Positions 17,728 to 26,780 of a stretch of 64,000 bases of DNA are shown here, one piece after another. A model generated the notes under the pieces. The model had not been told where the DNA came from and searched no databases. It saw nothing but the letters and a program-made list of their open reading frames with translations. Location: assembly GCA_964639765.1 (NCBI GenBank), contig CAZXEN010000006.1:1-64000 (forward strand), read 5' to 3'. A program made the position numbers and the translations under genes. Every line of letters starts with the position of its first letter. Position 1 is the stretch's first letter. Source of the DNA: Scybalousia_A sp964639765. Lineage in GTDB: Bacteria; Bacteroidota; Bacteroidia; Bacteroidales; P3.

Positions 17728-18092
17728 TGTCTTCCACTTATGACAAAGGCAGGCAAGGGGAAACTCTTGCTTGCCGTTTTTTAGAGGAAAAAGGCTTTGT
17801 CATCATGGCACGAAACTTTTCCTGGAGAAAACATGAGGTAGATATCGTCGCACAAGACAAAAACGAAATCGTCTTTGTGGAGGTGAAACAAAGGGAAGGC
17901 AATGTTTTCGGAGAGCCCTATCTTGCCGTCAATCGCCAAAAGCAAAGATTTATCATCGATGTTGCCAACTACTATATGCAAAAGTTCAACATTGAACTGG
18001 AAGCAAGATTTGATATCATTTCCATAGTCCTTTCAAAAGATTCTGAACCCAAGATAGAACATATAATAAATGCTTTTACACCCAGTCTTTAA
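17727..18092 (+). CDS. YraN/UPF0102 endonuclease-like protein
   Basis: A 121-residue protein of the restriction-endonuclease fold: GRQGETLACRFLEEKG near 8-23, the catalytic-type EVDIVAQDKNEIVFVEVKQR (D-x(n)-ExK) at 37-56, and YYMQK later. The family is widespread and small; its true substrate is not established. Translationally coupled to the DPP III gene. Confidence 0.88.
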   Translation: MSSTYDKGRQGETLACRFLEEKGFVIMARNFSWRKHEVDIVAQDKNEIVFVEVKQREGNVFGEPYLAVNRQKQRFIIDVANYYMQKFNIELEARFDIISIVLSKDSEPKIEHIINAFTPSL

Positions 18093-18316
18093 CCTGTTTT
18101 TGGGGAAAATCCTTTTTGTACTGAAAACAAGTCTGACTGTCTCAGATGTTGTATGACACAATGATAAAAACTATATGGAAGATATAGACGTCTTACTTAG
18201 TGATTTGGCTAAAGAAAAAAAACAGAGACAATACCAAATATCAATATGCATCGACGATAAATACAATAGGAGCAGTGGCTTTTAAAGCAAGAAAAAAACA
18301 AAGAAAACTATCGTAA

Positions 18317-18356
18317 AAAAAGAGTTGGATTTTAGCTTCAAAATCCAACTCTTTTT
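18317..18356. terminator. Long perfect stem-loop, bidirectional terminator
   Basis: AAAAAGAGTTGGATTTT pairs with its exact complement across a six-base loop, giving a 17-bp stem flanked by A and T runs. A near copy with the same GAGTTGG core is at 32411-32448. Confidence 0.75.
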
Positions 18357-18445
18357 ACCCTAAACATCAAGACTTTTTTCAAAAAGATCAAGTCTTTTTT
18401 GTTGACAATCTCTTTTGGGTTGCAGTATCTTATCTAAACTTGAAA

Positions 18446-18480
18446 AACAACAGCGGATAAGAGATTTATCCGCTGTTGTT
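18446..18480 (-). terminator. Terminator of sodB
   Basis: Fifteen-base perfect arms AACAACAGCGGATAA/TTATCCGCTGTTGTT with a five-base loop; a T run follows on the minus strand. Confidence 0.85.
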
Positions 18481-18492
18481 GTCCTTGAAATC

Positions 18493-19071
18493 TTAGTATT
18501 GTTTTTCAACAAAGTCCCAATTTACAAGTTCCCAATAGGATTCCATGTATTTTGGTCTTGCGTTTTGCTTGTCAAGATAGTAAGCATGTTCCCAAACATC
18601 ACAGACCATAACAGGAACAAGGCCATCTGTCATTGGATTGCCTGCGTTGGATTTCTGCACTATTGAAAGTTTGCCGTCTTTGTCTCTAACCAGCCAGCAC
18701 CAACCAGAACCAAACAAACCGACACTTTTTTTTGTAAATTCCTCCTTGAAGTTCTCAAAAGAGCCAAAAGCTTCTTCTATAGCTTTTTTCAGGTTACCCT
18801 CCGGTGCTTGTTTATGTTTTGGTGAAAGACAGTTCCAATAAAAAGTATGATTCCAGACTTGTGCTGCGTTATTGAATATACCTCCATCGGAAGTCTTTAT
18901 TATCTCTTCCAAAGATTTGTTTTCATACTCTGTTCCATCTATCAAGGTGTTAAGAGTATTAACATAGGTCTGATGATGTTTTCCATAATGGAAATCCAAT
19001 GTTCTTTCACTGATATGAGGTTCCAATGCATTTTTTGCAAACGGAAGCTCAGGTAAATTAAATTTTGCCAT
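18493..19071 (-). CDS. sodB: Superoxide dismutase (Fe/Mn)
   Basis: A 192-residue cytoplasmic enzyme that dismutates superoxide. The metal ligands are visible: His in DFHYGKHHQTYV near 27, His in QVWNHTFYWNCL near 74, and Asp and His in CDVWEHAYYLDKQNARPKYM near 157-161. The GSGWCWLV and the NAARPKY-like segment are standard. The Gln/Gly pattern does not let me decide between iron and manganese. Monocistronic, with its own promoter and terminator. Confidence 0.95.
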   Translation of the reverse strand: MAKFNLPELPFAKNALEPHISERTLDFHYGKHHQTYVNTLNTLIDGTEYENKSLEEIIKTSDGGIFNNAAQVWNHTFYWNCLSPKHKQAPEGNLKKAIEEAFGSFENFKEEFTKKSVGLFGSGWCWLVRDKDGKLSIVQKSNAGNPMTDGLVPVMVCDVWEHAYYLDKQNARPKYMESYWELVNWDFVEKQY

Positions 19072-19099
19072 ATCTGTTGTTATTTGTTCATTGATGTTG

Positions 19100-19107
19100 C
19101 AAAAATA
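19100..19107 (-). promoter_or_regulatory. -7 element TATTTTTG for sodB
   Basis: Exact match, 28 bases upstream of the sodB ATG on the minus strand. Confidence 0.6.
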
Positions 19108-19132
19108 AGAATAAAATTTTTATCCAAGAAGT

Positions 19133-20734
19133 TTATGCCTCTTTTTCCTTTATTTTGTTGATAACCATGGAATACAAAAGCAACAAAACAGCAAAGAATG
19201 ACAAGGGTTTCATAAGCAAATCGCCATATCTGGTAAATATGGTTTTGGAAGTCTGAAGAGGTAAGTTTTGTTTTATTGCTGCCTGTTGCCAATAAGGAGT
19301 CTTTTCTATGATTTCTCCGCGTGGGGAGACGAAAGCAGAAACACCTGTATTGGCAGAACGGGCTATATATCTTCTGTTCTCTATTGCCCTGAGACGGGAA
19401 AAAGCACAATGTTGCCTGTATCCTGCCGTGTTACCCCACCAACCGTCATTGGTGATAACAAAGAGAAGATTTGCTCCCTTGTCCACAAATTGTCTTATGT
19501 AGTTGCCATCTACAGACTCATAGCATATAGCAGCGGCTGTGCAGATATTTTTTGTCTTTGACGGGAAGACTACAATATTGGAATCTACCCCCAATGTTCC
19601 TATAGTTCCTCCTAAATCCAAGGCGAACTTTTCAACAAAAGAGAGATACTTCTTGAAAGGCATCTTCTCTACTCCGACAGTAAGGACGGTTTTGTGGTGA
19701 ATGATGAAATCTTCTTTTTCTCCACTACGGGGAATATCTATTGCTATGTTGCAGGACTCAAAATATTCATCAGGTGCATCAACAAAAGCACGCGCTGCCT
19801 CTGTTTTCACTCCCTTTGGAAGAAGTCTGTAGGAAGAAAGGCCTGCTATCACCTCTGCCTTTTTGTATTTTTTTACAAAGTTATTAAACATCAGGACACT
19901 TGGAACAGCATCTATATTATGTTCCCAGGCAAATTCCTGAATAGCACTTTCTGGCATCACCACATAATCCACACTGTCGTCCATAAGAGGAGAAATGAGT
20001 CCCAAAGCCCTTTCCACCACCTGCTGTGGAGAAAGGGTATATTGCTCTGTATAAGGATTCAGGTTTGGTTGTACTGCTATCACGCTGGCAGTATTTGAAC
20101 TGTCATCGTCTTCGTAAGCATACCACATACAGGCAGAAAGTATCATAGGCACAAAAACAGTGAGCAAAGCAAGATAATAGCGTCTCCTGTTTTTCAAACA
20201 AATATATATCACAATATTACAAAGAAGTATCCAGACAGAGCCTCCTTCCATTCCTGTCACACTATACCATTGTACAAGAAAAGGATAGGAAGCAAAAGTA
20301 TTGCCAAGGTTTAGCCATGGGAAATTTACATCCCATCTAAACTGTACAAACTCAAAGAGTATCCAGAACAAGACAAGAAAGAAATATGAGCCAGAATTGT
20401 ATTTGGAAACCTTTCTGCAAAAATGATACAACCAAAAGACCAAGGACATAAAACAAGCTTCATAGAAAGGAACTATAAGTCCTATCATTGTAGCCTTGCA
20501 TATCCACCACGTCTGAGTAAGGGTAAAAAGAAGAAAAGCGGGATAGGTGTAGGAGAACACAGCTCCTTTTGAGAACTTATCCTGGTTTTGAAGTATATAG
20601 TCCTCCACTTTCAACAAAGGTATCAGGGCAACAAGCATCAAAGGAGCAAACATCATCGTATTGAACCATGACAAAGACTGCAGAACTCCCGAAGACAAAG
20701 CCAAAAGGAATAGTTTTTTCTTATTCATAGCCAT
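19133..20734 (-). CDS. lnt: Apolipoprotein N-acyltransferase
   Basis: A 533-residue inner-membrane enzyme adding the third acyl chain to lipoproteins. About eight hydrophobic helices in the first 200 residues precede a nitrilase-type domain (210-500) with the Glu-Lys-Cys triad: Glu in VVMPESAIQEF near 257, Lys in GVEKMPFKKYL near 347, Cys in AAAICYESVDGNY near 395, then ANLLFVITNDGWWG. A last membrane helix closes the protein. Three bases separate it from the upstream cyclo-ligase gene, so it is in the same unit. Confidence 0.93.
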   Translation of the reverse strand: MAMNKKKLFLLALSSGVLQSLSWFNTMMFAPLMLVALIPLLKVEDYILQNQDKFSKGAVFSYTYPAFLLFTLTQTWWICKATMIGLIVPFYEACFMSLVFWLYHFCRKVSKYNSGSYFFLVLFWILFEFVQFRWDVNFPWLNLGNTFASYPFLVQWYSVTGMEGGSVWILLCNIVIYICLKNRRRYYLALLTVFVPMILSACMWYAYEDDDSSNTASVIAVQPNLNPYTEQYTLSPQQVVERALGLISPLMDDSVDYVVMPESAIQEFAWEHNIDAVPSVLMFNNFVKKYKKAEVIAGLSSYRLLPKGVKTEAARAFVDAPDEYFESCNIAIDIPRSGEKEDFIIHHKTVLTVGVEKMPFKKYLSFVEKFALDLGGTIGTLGVDSNIVVFPSKTKNICTAAAICYESVDGNYIRQFVDKGANLLFVITNDGWWGNTAGYRQHCAFSRLRAIENRRYIARSANTGVSAFVSPRGEIIEKTPYWQQAAIKQNLPLQTSKTIFTRYGDLLMKPLSFFAVLLLLYSMVINKIKEKEA

Positions 20735-20737
20735 TGT

Positions 20738-21283
20738 TTATTTGTAGATATTACTTGTTGATACAACCATGTCCATTTTTACATCAAAAACTTCTGTAGG
20801 TACTTTATCCACTACTTGGAAATCAAAACAAACTCCTATTTTTGTGGCTTGTACTGTTTTTAGCAATCTGTCATAAAAGCCTCTGCCTCTTCCCATTCTG
20901 TTTTTATCGGCATCAAAAGCAACTCCGGGAATAATCATAAGGTCTATTTTGTCCAAATCAGAAAACTCCTTGCCTATGGGTTCAAGTATTCCAAACTGTT
21001 CTCCTGCCTGCATACTTTCTATTCCAAAATACTGTCTCAGGATAAGGTCTTCCCCATCCACACAAGGCAGAAGAATGGTCTTGTCCTTATAGTATTTTTC
21101 CACAAAGTCGTGGGTATATACCTCGTCATCCATGGAATAATATAACAAAACGACCTTTGCCTGTTCAAACATCGCCTGCTCTTCTATCTTCTCAAAGACA
21201 GGCTTTGACATCTCTATCTTTTCAGAAAGAGAAAACTCTTTTTTCTTCTCTCTTATTTGTTTTCTGAGCTGTTTTTTGTCCAT
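20738..21283 (-). CDS. 5-formyltetrahydrofolate cyclo-ligase family protein
   Basis: A 181-residue enzyme that converts 5-formyl-THF to 5,10-methenyl-THF with ATP. ATP-binding N-terminal KKQLRKQIREKKKEFS, MIIPGVAFDADKNRMGRGRGFYDRLL near 125-150 (the family signature) and IGVCFDFQVV follow. I chose the ATG at 21283, because the family starts at KQLRKQIR; a TTG at 21352 would add 23 residues without homologous character. Folate link with the distant folC and glyA is only thematic. Confidence 0.9.
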   Translation of the reverse strand: MDKKQLRKQIREKKKEFSLSEKIEMSKPVFEKIEEQAMFEQAKVVLLYYSMDDEVYTHDFVEKYYKDKTILLPCVDGEDLILRQYFGIESMQAGEQFGILEPIGKEFSDLDKIDLMIIPGVAFDADKNRMGRGRGFYDRLLKTVQATKIGVCFDFQVVDKVPTEVFDVKMDMVVSTSNIYK

Positions 21284-21396
21284 TTGTTTCTTAGTCTCTT
21301 TTTCTTCTTGTCCTGCCAACAAGTCTTCCGCCTCTGTCTGTTGTCTGGGCAAAGCATTTGGTGAAAGAGTGTTTTGCAGAACCTGATACTTATCTG

Positions 21397-21404
21397 CAAA
21401 GGTA
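21397..21404 (-). promoter_or_regulatory. -7 element TACCTTTG for cyclo-ligase-lnt unit
   Basis: Exact TAnnTTTG on the minus strand. It gives a leader of about 110 bases if the ATG at 21283 is used. Confidence 0.45.
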
Positions 21405-21435
21405 TGATATTATTTTTGAATACCGAAAAATAGGA

Positions 21436-21473
21436 ATAAAAAAATAAGGCTGTTTACTACAGCAGTAAACAAC
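21436..21473 (-). terminator. Terminator of frr
   Basis: GTTTACT/AGTAAAC stem with flanking GGNTG pairs and a five-base loop. On the minus strand it is followed by a run rich in T (TTATTTTTTTATT). Confidence 0.75.
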
Positions 21474-21501
21474 CTTTTCTGAAAATCTTTGTCGCTTAGG
21501 T

Positions 21502-22074
21502 TTAAACGGTCATTACTTCTTTCTCTTTCTCGGCAACTATCTCATCAACCTTTTTTATAAACTTGTCAGTCAAATCCTGTACATCTTTTTCTGCTTGCTT
21601 GATTTCGTCTTCTGTTGCAGGATTTTCCTTGTTGTCTTTTGTTTTCTTTATTTTATCTATATAGTTGCGACGAATGTTTCGTATAGAAACCTTGGAATCT
21701 TCTGCTGATTTCTTCACATTTTTCATTATATCCTTTCTTCTTTCTTCTGTAAGAGGAGGAAGAGTGATTCTCAAAAGATCTGCTTCCACTTTTGGAGTAA
21801 AGCCAAGATTGGCATCAATTATAGCTTTGTTTATAGGTCCTATGGCTGACTTATCCCAAGGCTGAACAGTAATCTGGTTGGCAGTAGGAGTATTTATATT
21901 GCCCACTTGCTCTATTGGGGTAAGAGTACCATAATAATCCACCTTTACTCCTTCAAGCATTTGAGGAGAAGCTTTGCCTGCTCTAAGTTTTTTAAGGTCT
22001 TTTTCCAAAAAATCTGTTGCTGAAGCCATCGCTACAGAAGTTTCATCTAATAAATTTTTTACTTGTGCATTCAT
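21502..22074 (-). CDS. frr: Ribosome recycling factor
   Basis: A 190-residue two-domain protein that, with EF-G, splits post-termination ribosomes. Helical bundle with KDLKKLRAGKASPQMLEGVKVDYYG near 25-50, the small domain (TPIEQVGNINTPTANQITVQPWDKS) and the returning helices LPPLTEERRKDIMKNVKKSAEDSKVSIRNIRR. Slightly longer than the usual 185 residues through a Lys/Glu-rich tail. Own promoter (22115-22122) and terminator. Confidence 0.96.
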   Translation of the reverse strand: MNAQVKNLLDETSVAMASATDFLEKDLKKLRAGKASPQMLEGVKVDYYGTLTPIEQVGNINTPTANQITVQPWDKSAIGPINKAIIDANLGFTPKVEADLLRITLPPLTEERRKDIMKNVKKSAEDSKVSIRNIRRNYIDKIKKTKDNKENPATEDEIKQAEKDVQDLTDKFIKKVDEIVAEKEKEVMTV

Positions 22075-22114
22075 ATTATTATATGTTTTATCTGATTATT
22101 CTCCTTATCAAGTG

Positions 22115-22122
22115 CAAATTTA
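22115..22122 (-). promoter_or_regulatory. -7 element TAAATTTG for frr
   Basis: Exact minus-strand TAnnTTTG, 40 bases before the frr ATG. Confidence 0.6.
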
Positions 22123-22200
22123 CATACTTTTTTTGGAATAAAGAGTATTTTCTATCCTTTTATTAATAAATTGTATTTAATCCATTTCATAAAAAAGTTA

Positions 22201-22208
22201 TATCTTTG
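22201..22208 (+). promoter_or_regulatory. -7 element TATCTTTG for dxr
   Basis: Exact match, 24 bases before the ATG at 22233. The TTG in the element is in frame with dxr but cannot be the start if transcription begins downstream of it. Confidence 0.6.
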
Positions 22209-22232
22209 CAAACTGAAGTTATAGTAAGAACA

Positions 22233-23396
22233 ATGCAAAAGAAAAGACATATAGCCCTGCTCGGTTCTACTGGTTCTATAGGTACACAAACTTTGGAAGT
22301 AGTAAGAGAACATCAAGACTTGTTTACAATAGAGGTGCTTACCGCCGGTTCAAATGCTGAACTGCTGATACAACAAGCTCTGGAATTTGAACCAAATGCT
22401 GTGGTGATTGCTGACCAGACAAAATACGAGACAGTAAAACAAGCTCTAAAAGATACTTATATCAAGGTTTTTTCGGGAACAAAGTCAATAGAAGACGTTG
22501 TACAGTTTGATGATATTGATATTGTTTTGACTGCATTGGTGGGTTTCTCCGGTCTTGGACCTACTATCTCTGCCATAAAGGCAAAAAAGCCCATAGCCCT
22601 CTCAAACAAAGAGACACTTGTTGTTGCAGGTGAACTGGTAACTTCTTTTGCTGCGGAAAACAATGTGCCGATACTTCCTGTGGACAGCGAGCATTCTGCT
22701 ATCTTTCAATGTCTGCAAGGAGAATACCACAATAAGGTAAAAAAGATTCTCCTTACTGCTTCCGGTGGTGCTTTCAGAGGAAAAAAGAAAGAAGAATTAA
22801 GAAACATAAGTGTCAAACAAGCTCTACAAAATCCTAATTGGTCTATGGGCAAGAAAGTAACTATAGACAGTGCAACACTTATGAATAAAGGCTTGGAAGT
22901 TATAGAAGCAAAATGGCTTTTTGGTGTTGAAGCCAAAGATATAATACCCGTTATCCACCCTCAAAGCATAATACATTCAATGGTGGAATTTGAAGACGGA
23001 AGCATAAAAGCCCAAATGTCGTGTCCCGATATGAAACTGCCTATAGCTTATGCTCTCTCCTACCCTCACCGTCTGCCAATAAAACAAAAAGAATTAAACC
23101 TTTTTGAAGTAGGAAGTCTGAATTTCTTCAAGCCAGATATGGAGACGTTCCCTTGTCTTGCGCTTGCCTTTGATGCCATGGAGAAAGGGGGAAATATGCC
23201 TTGCATAATGAATGCAGCCAATGAAGTGGCTGTAGAAGGATTCTTGAACGGAAGAATAGAATTCCTTGATATTCCTGTTGTTATAGAGAAAACTATGAAA
23301 AATTCCACCTTTGTGTCAAAGCCAAGCATGGAAGATTATTTTAAAACCGACGAGGAAGTAAAGAGCCGTTGTCGTAAAGATTATATTCATTTTTAG
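22233..23396 (+). CDS. dxr: 1-deoxy-D-xylulose 5-phosphate reductoisomerase
   Basis: A 387-residue NADPH-dependent enzyme, second step of the MEP isoprenoid pathway. NADPH motif HIALLGSTGSIGTQTLEVV at the N-terminus, substrate/metal region ALSNKETLVVAGELV (near 120), ILPVDSEHSAIFQCLQG (metal Asp/Glu), TASGGAFRGKKKEEL and the loop NPNWSMGKKVTIDSATLMNKGLE near 200. Start set at ATG 22233 because the NADPH motif follows at once. A 29-base gap leads to pssA. Confidence 0.96.
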   Translation: MQKKRHIALLGSTGSIGTQTLEVVREHQDLFTIEVLTAGSNAELLIQQALEFEPNAVVIADQTKYETVKQALKDTYIKVFSGTKSIEDVVQFDDIDIVLTALVGFSGLGPTISAIKAKKPIALSNKETLVVAGELVTSFAAENNVPILPVDSEHSAIFQCLQGEYHNKVKKILLTASGGAFRGKKKEELRNISVKQALQNPNWSMGKKVTIDSATLMNKGLEVIEAKWLFGVEAKDIIPVIHPQSIIHSMVEFEDGSIKAQMSCPDMKLPIAYALSYPHRLPIKQKELNLFEVGSLNFFKPDMETFPCLALAFDAMEKGGNMPCIMNAANEVAVEGFLNGRIEFLDIPVVIEKTMKNSTFVSKPSMEDYFKTDEEVKSRCRKDYIHF

Positions 23397-23425
23397 TTTT
23401 TTTTATCTATCAAAAGCATTAAACA

Positions 23426-24190
23426 ATGAAAAAACAGATACCAAACATTATTACTTTGATGAATTTTCTTTGTGGTGTATTGTCCATAGTTGCCCTTTTG
23501 CTATGGAATAATCCACTTTTGTCCTCTATATTTATAATCTGTGGTGCTGTGTTTGATTTTCTTGACGGTTTAACCGCAAGGGCATTGAAGGTCAGCGGTG
23601 CCATAGGAAAAGAATTGGATTCTCTGGCAGATGTTGTTTCCTTTGGTGTTGCCCCGTCATTGATTGCTGTCAGTTTATTGCTGGGAAACAGGTGTAACTA
23701 TGAGTTCCTGAACATAGGAGGGGGTTTTTTGTGCTATATTCCTTTGTTCATGGCTGTGATGTCCTGCTATCGTCTTGCAAAATTCAACATAGACGAAAGA
23801 CAAAGCCTTTCTTTTATTGGATTACCTACTCCTGCCAATGCTATAGTTTGGCTAAGTATTCCGATAATAAACCACATGTATATAAATAATGTAAAACTTT
23901 GGGGGATAAATTCAGAGGGTATGCACGAGTTTTTGTACAGTGTGATGAATAATCCGTGGTTTATCATTGTTTTCTCAATACTTCTTGCAATACTTTTGGT
24001 CAGCGAAGTACCTTTATTCTCTTTGAAATTCAAGAACCTAAACTGGCAAAACAACAAAACAAAGTTTGTTTTCATCATTTGTACGTTGGTTATGCTGCTG
24101 CTTTTGAATTTATATTGCATACCTTTGATAATAATTCTTTATATATTGCTATCGATTATTGAAAACATATCAAAGAAATCCAAAGTATAA
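23426..24190 (+). CDS. pssA: CDP-diacylglycerol-serine O-phosphatidyltransferase
   Basis: A 254-residue integral membrane enzyme making phosphatidylserine, the precursor of phosphatidylethanolamine. The CDP-alcohol phosphotransferase motif D-G-x2-A-R-x8-G-x3-D-x3-D is seen as DGLTARALKVSGAIGKELDSLAD near 48-70. The N-terminal PNIITLMNFLCGVLSI is typical of the PssA branch rather than PgsA. About eight hydrophobic segments. Length is at the long end for the family. Confidence 0.92.
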   Translation: MKKQIPNIITLMNFLCGVLSIVALLLWNNPLLSSIFIICGAVFDFLDGLTARALKVSGAIGKELDSLADVVSFGVAPSLIAVSLLLGNRCNYEFLNIGGGFLCYIPLFMAVMSCYRLAKFNIDERQSLSFIGLPTPANAIVWLSIPIINHMYINNVKLWGINSEGMHEFLYSVMNNPWFIIVFSILLAILLVSEVPLFSLKFKNLNWQNNKTKFVFIICTLVMLLLLNLYCIPLIIILYILLSIIENISKKSKV

Positions 24191-24200
24191 GTTTTTTGTG

Positions 24201-24208
24201 TAAATTTG
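24201..24208 (+). promoter_or_regulatory. -7 element TAAATTTG for the MFS gene
   Basis: Exact match, 26 bases before the ATG at 24235 and directly after pssA. Confidence 0.55.
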
Positions 24209-24234
24209 CACTTTATAACAAAAACATGTAAGAG

Positions 24235-25479
24235 ATGAAAAAAAACAGTTATGCTTTTAGCCTTACCATTATAGGTATATTATATTTTGTTTTTGGTTTC
24301 ATAACTTGGCTTAACAACCAGCTTATCCCATTTCTTAAGACTGCATGCCAATTATCCGACACCCAAGCCTATCTGGTTACTTTTGCTTTCTATATATCTT
24401 ATTTTGTCATGGCTTTGCCTTCTGCCGGTATTCTGAAAAAGACTGGTTTTGCAAAGGGAATGTCTTTGGGGTTGTTGGTTATGGCTTTAGGTTGTGTGAT
24501 ATTTATCCCAGCTGCTCTGAGCAGAAACTATATTGTCTTTCTTGTAGGCTTGTTTGTTCAAGGTACAGGATTGGCATTGTTGCAGACAGCTGCTAACCCA
24601 TACGTTACCATACTTGGTCCTATGGAATCTGCAACACAAAGAATGTGTATCATGGGTCTGTTCAACAAAATTGCAGGCATAGTGGGTATTTATATTTTTT
24701 CCAAAGCCTTGTTGGCAAACTTTGACTCTATTTCCCAAAACATAAACAACGTAACAGGCGATGCACAAATCCTGCTTCTCAATGATTTGGCTCATAGAAT
24801 AATATTGCCTTATATTATTATGGCCTGTGGCTTGGTACTTATTGCCCTTATGGTGTATCTGGCAAAACTGCCCGATGTGAATTCCTCTGATGAAGAAACA
24901 AAGACAGAAAACAAATCCTCTAAACTGCCAGCCTATCTTTGGTTGGGAGTATTTGCTTTGTTCTTTTATGAAGGTGCAGAAGTCATGGCTATAGATACTC
25001 TTGTGCCTTACAGCAAATCAATAGGCTTGCCTGATACCATATATACAAAGATAGGAATGTTTGCCTTGACTGCTCTTTTGGCAGGCTATATTTCTACAAT
25101 AATACTCATACCAAAATATCTTTCACAAAGAAAAGCTTTAATCGGTTGCTCAGCTCTTTCACTTGCCTTTGTGGTCGTTGCTCTTTGCTCCACAGGAGTT
25201 ACCTCCTTGGTCTTTTTGATTCTGTTGTCTTTCTCCAATTCTGTTATGTGGGGAGCTATATGGGCTTTGGCAATAGACAAACTTGGCAAAAACACTTCTT
25301 TTGCTTCTGCTTTGTTGATTATGGCTATTGTGGGAGGTGCTTTGATTCCTCTTGCTTATGGAACTTTGTCTGATTTGATAAATGACGTTCATATACCTTA
25401 TCTTCTATTCCTGCCTTGTTACATGTTCATCCTGTATTATGCCCTACATGGTTACAAAGTGGGAATGAAAAAAGACTAA
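24235..25479 (+). CDS. MFS sugar transporter, FucP/GluP type
   Basis: A 414-residue twelve-helix permease. The N-terminal FVFGFITWLNNQLIPFLKTACQLSD and the segment TGLALLQTAANPYVTILGP with FNKIAGIVG are characteristic of the FHS family (L-fucose, glucose/galactose:H+ symporters). It probably imports a hexose or 6-deoxyhexose across the inner membrane; the exact sugar is unknown. A cytoplasmic loop rich in Asp/Glu (SSDEETKTENKSS) separates the two halves near residue 225. Confidence 0.9.
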   Translation: MKKNSYAFSLTIIGILYFVFGFITWLNNQLIPFLKTACQLSDTQAYLVTFAFYISYFVMALPSAGILKKTGFAKGMSLGLLVMALGCVIFIPAALSRNYIVFLVGLFVQGTGLALLQTAANPYVTILGPMESATQRMCIMGLFNKIAGIVGIYIFSKALLANFDSISQNINNVTGDAQILLLNDLAHRIILPYIIMACGLVLIALMVYLAKLPDVNSSDEETKTENKSSKLPAYLWLGVFALFFYEGAEVMAIDTLVPYSKSIGLPDTIYTKIGMFALTALLAGYISTIILIPKYLSQRKALIGCSALSLAFVVVALCSTGVTSLVFLILLSFSNSVMWGAIWALAIDKLGKNTSFASALLIMAIVGGALIPLAYGTLSDLINDVHIPYLLFLPCYMFILYYALHGYKVGMKKD

Positions 25480-25526
25480 AACAAGATTATAATCAAGATT
25501 TCCTTTAACGATATTTTACCAAAACA

Positions 25527-26774
25527 ATGGCTAAACAAAATAAAATAAATGATATTTGCGCGTTTTGTGGCAGACCTGTCAACCAATTGAATGTCTATGT
25601 TCCTTCTATGTTTGAAGGTATTGGTATCTGCGACGATTGTCTTAGAGAGGTCAATAAAGCAATGGCAAAGTCCAACCACCGCTCAGACAAACCGGCTGAC
25701 GAACTTTTGGATTTGAAAACACCCAAAGAGATATTCTCCTTCCTGAACCAATATGTAGTAGGTCAGCAGAGGGCAAAAAAGGTTCTTTCCGTTGCAGTCT
25801 ACAACCACTATAAACGTTTAAACTACATAGCAAGCGGTAAAAACACCGATGATGTGGAACTGGATAAATCAAACATCATAATGATAGGCGAAACAGGCAC
25901 AGGCAAAACCCTTCTTGCCCGAACCATTGCCAATCTTTTGAATGTTCCTTTCTGCATTGCCGATGCGACCACTCTTACTCAAGCAGGCTATGTGGGAGAA
26001 GATGTAGAAAATATTCTTACACGTCTTTTACAAAATGCTGACTATGATGTGGCAAAAGCAGAAAAAGGAATAGTGTTTATTGATGAAATAGACAAGATCG
26101 CAAGAAAAGGAGATAACCCTTCAATAACAAGGGATGTAAGCGGAGAAGGTGTTCAGCAGTCTCTTCTAAAAATTTTGGAAGGGACTCTTGTCAATGTTCC
26201 GCCAGAAGGAGGAAGAAAACACCCTGAACAAAAATTTATACAGGTAAATACCCGTAATATTCTTTTTATTGCTGCTGGAGCTTTTGATGGTATAGAAAGA
26301 AATATTGCCTCTCGTATGAATTCATACGCTATAGGTTTTAATGAATCTTTGCAAAGAGATAATATAGACACAGAAGAATTTCTAAAGTACGCACAGCCAC
26401 AGGACCTGAAAAGATTTGGACTTATTCCTGAACTGATAGGTCGTTTCCCTGTTTTGACCTCTTTGGATAAATTGGACGCAAAAGCACTGAAAAGAATACT
26501 CGTTGAACCTAAAAATGCAATAACAAAACAATATCAGAAATTATTCGCAATGGATAATAAGACATTGATTTTTGAAGAAGATGCCTTAGATTTTTTTGTA
26601 GAAACAGCTTTGGACTATTCTCTAGGAGCAAGAGGATTGCGTTCTATTATGGAAAATGTTATGAATGATTTCATGTTTTCTATTCCAGACAACAAAGAAC
26701 AGCAAAAAGTTGTCATAACAAAAGAATATGCTCAACAAGCATTGAATTTGAATTTATTAAAAATGAAGAACTAA
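25527..26774 (+). CDS. clpX: ATP-dependent Clp protease ATP-binding subunit ClpX
   Basis: A 415-residue AAA+ unfoldase feeding ClpP. N-terminal zinc-binding domain CAFCGRPVNQ..CDDCL (residues 12-37), Walker A MIGETGTGKTLLA near 118, Walker B GIVFIDEIDKIAR near 180, pore loop region AGYVGEDVENIL, and the sensor motif SLGARGLRSIMENVM near 365. ClpP is not in the window. The following DUF4294 gene starts seven bases later and is probably co-transcribed. Confidence 0.97.
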   Translation: MAKQNKINDICAFCGRPVNQLNVYVPSMFEGIGICDDCLREVNKAMAKSNHRSDKPADELLDLKTPKEIFSFLNQYVVGQQRAKKVLSVAVYNHYKRLNYIASGKNTDDVELDKSNIIMIGETGTGKTLLARTIANLLNVPFCIADATTLTQAGYVGEDVENILTRLLQNADYDVAKAEKGIVFIDEIDKIARKGDNPSITRDVSGEGVQQSLLKILEGTLVNVPPEGGRKHPEQKFIQVNTRNILFIAAGAFDGIERNIASRMNSYAIGFNESLQRDNIDTEEFLKYAQPQDLKRFGLIPELIGRFPVLTSLDKLDAKALKRILVEPKNAITKQYQKLFAMDNKTLIFEEDALDFFVETALDYSLGARGLRSIMENVMNDFMFSIPDNKEQQKVVITKEYAQQALNLNLLKMKN

Positions 26775-26780
26775 TTATAT

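Larger units (their letters stand above)
18093..18492. other. Intergenic region with terminators and short repeats
   Basis: About 400 bases between two convergent units. It holds a long stem-loop (18317-18356), two copies of the ATCAAG-CTTTT core (18361-18405) and the sodB terminator (18446-18480). A 36-codon reading frame at 18175-18285 has no recognisable product and is probably not a gene. Confidence 0.6.

Noticed and set aside
18175..18285. 36-codon frame starting MEDIDVLLSDLAKEKK
   Set aside because: No promoter, no relatives known to me and no ribosome site; lies in a terminator-rich spacer.
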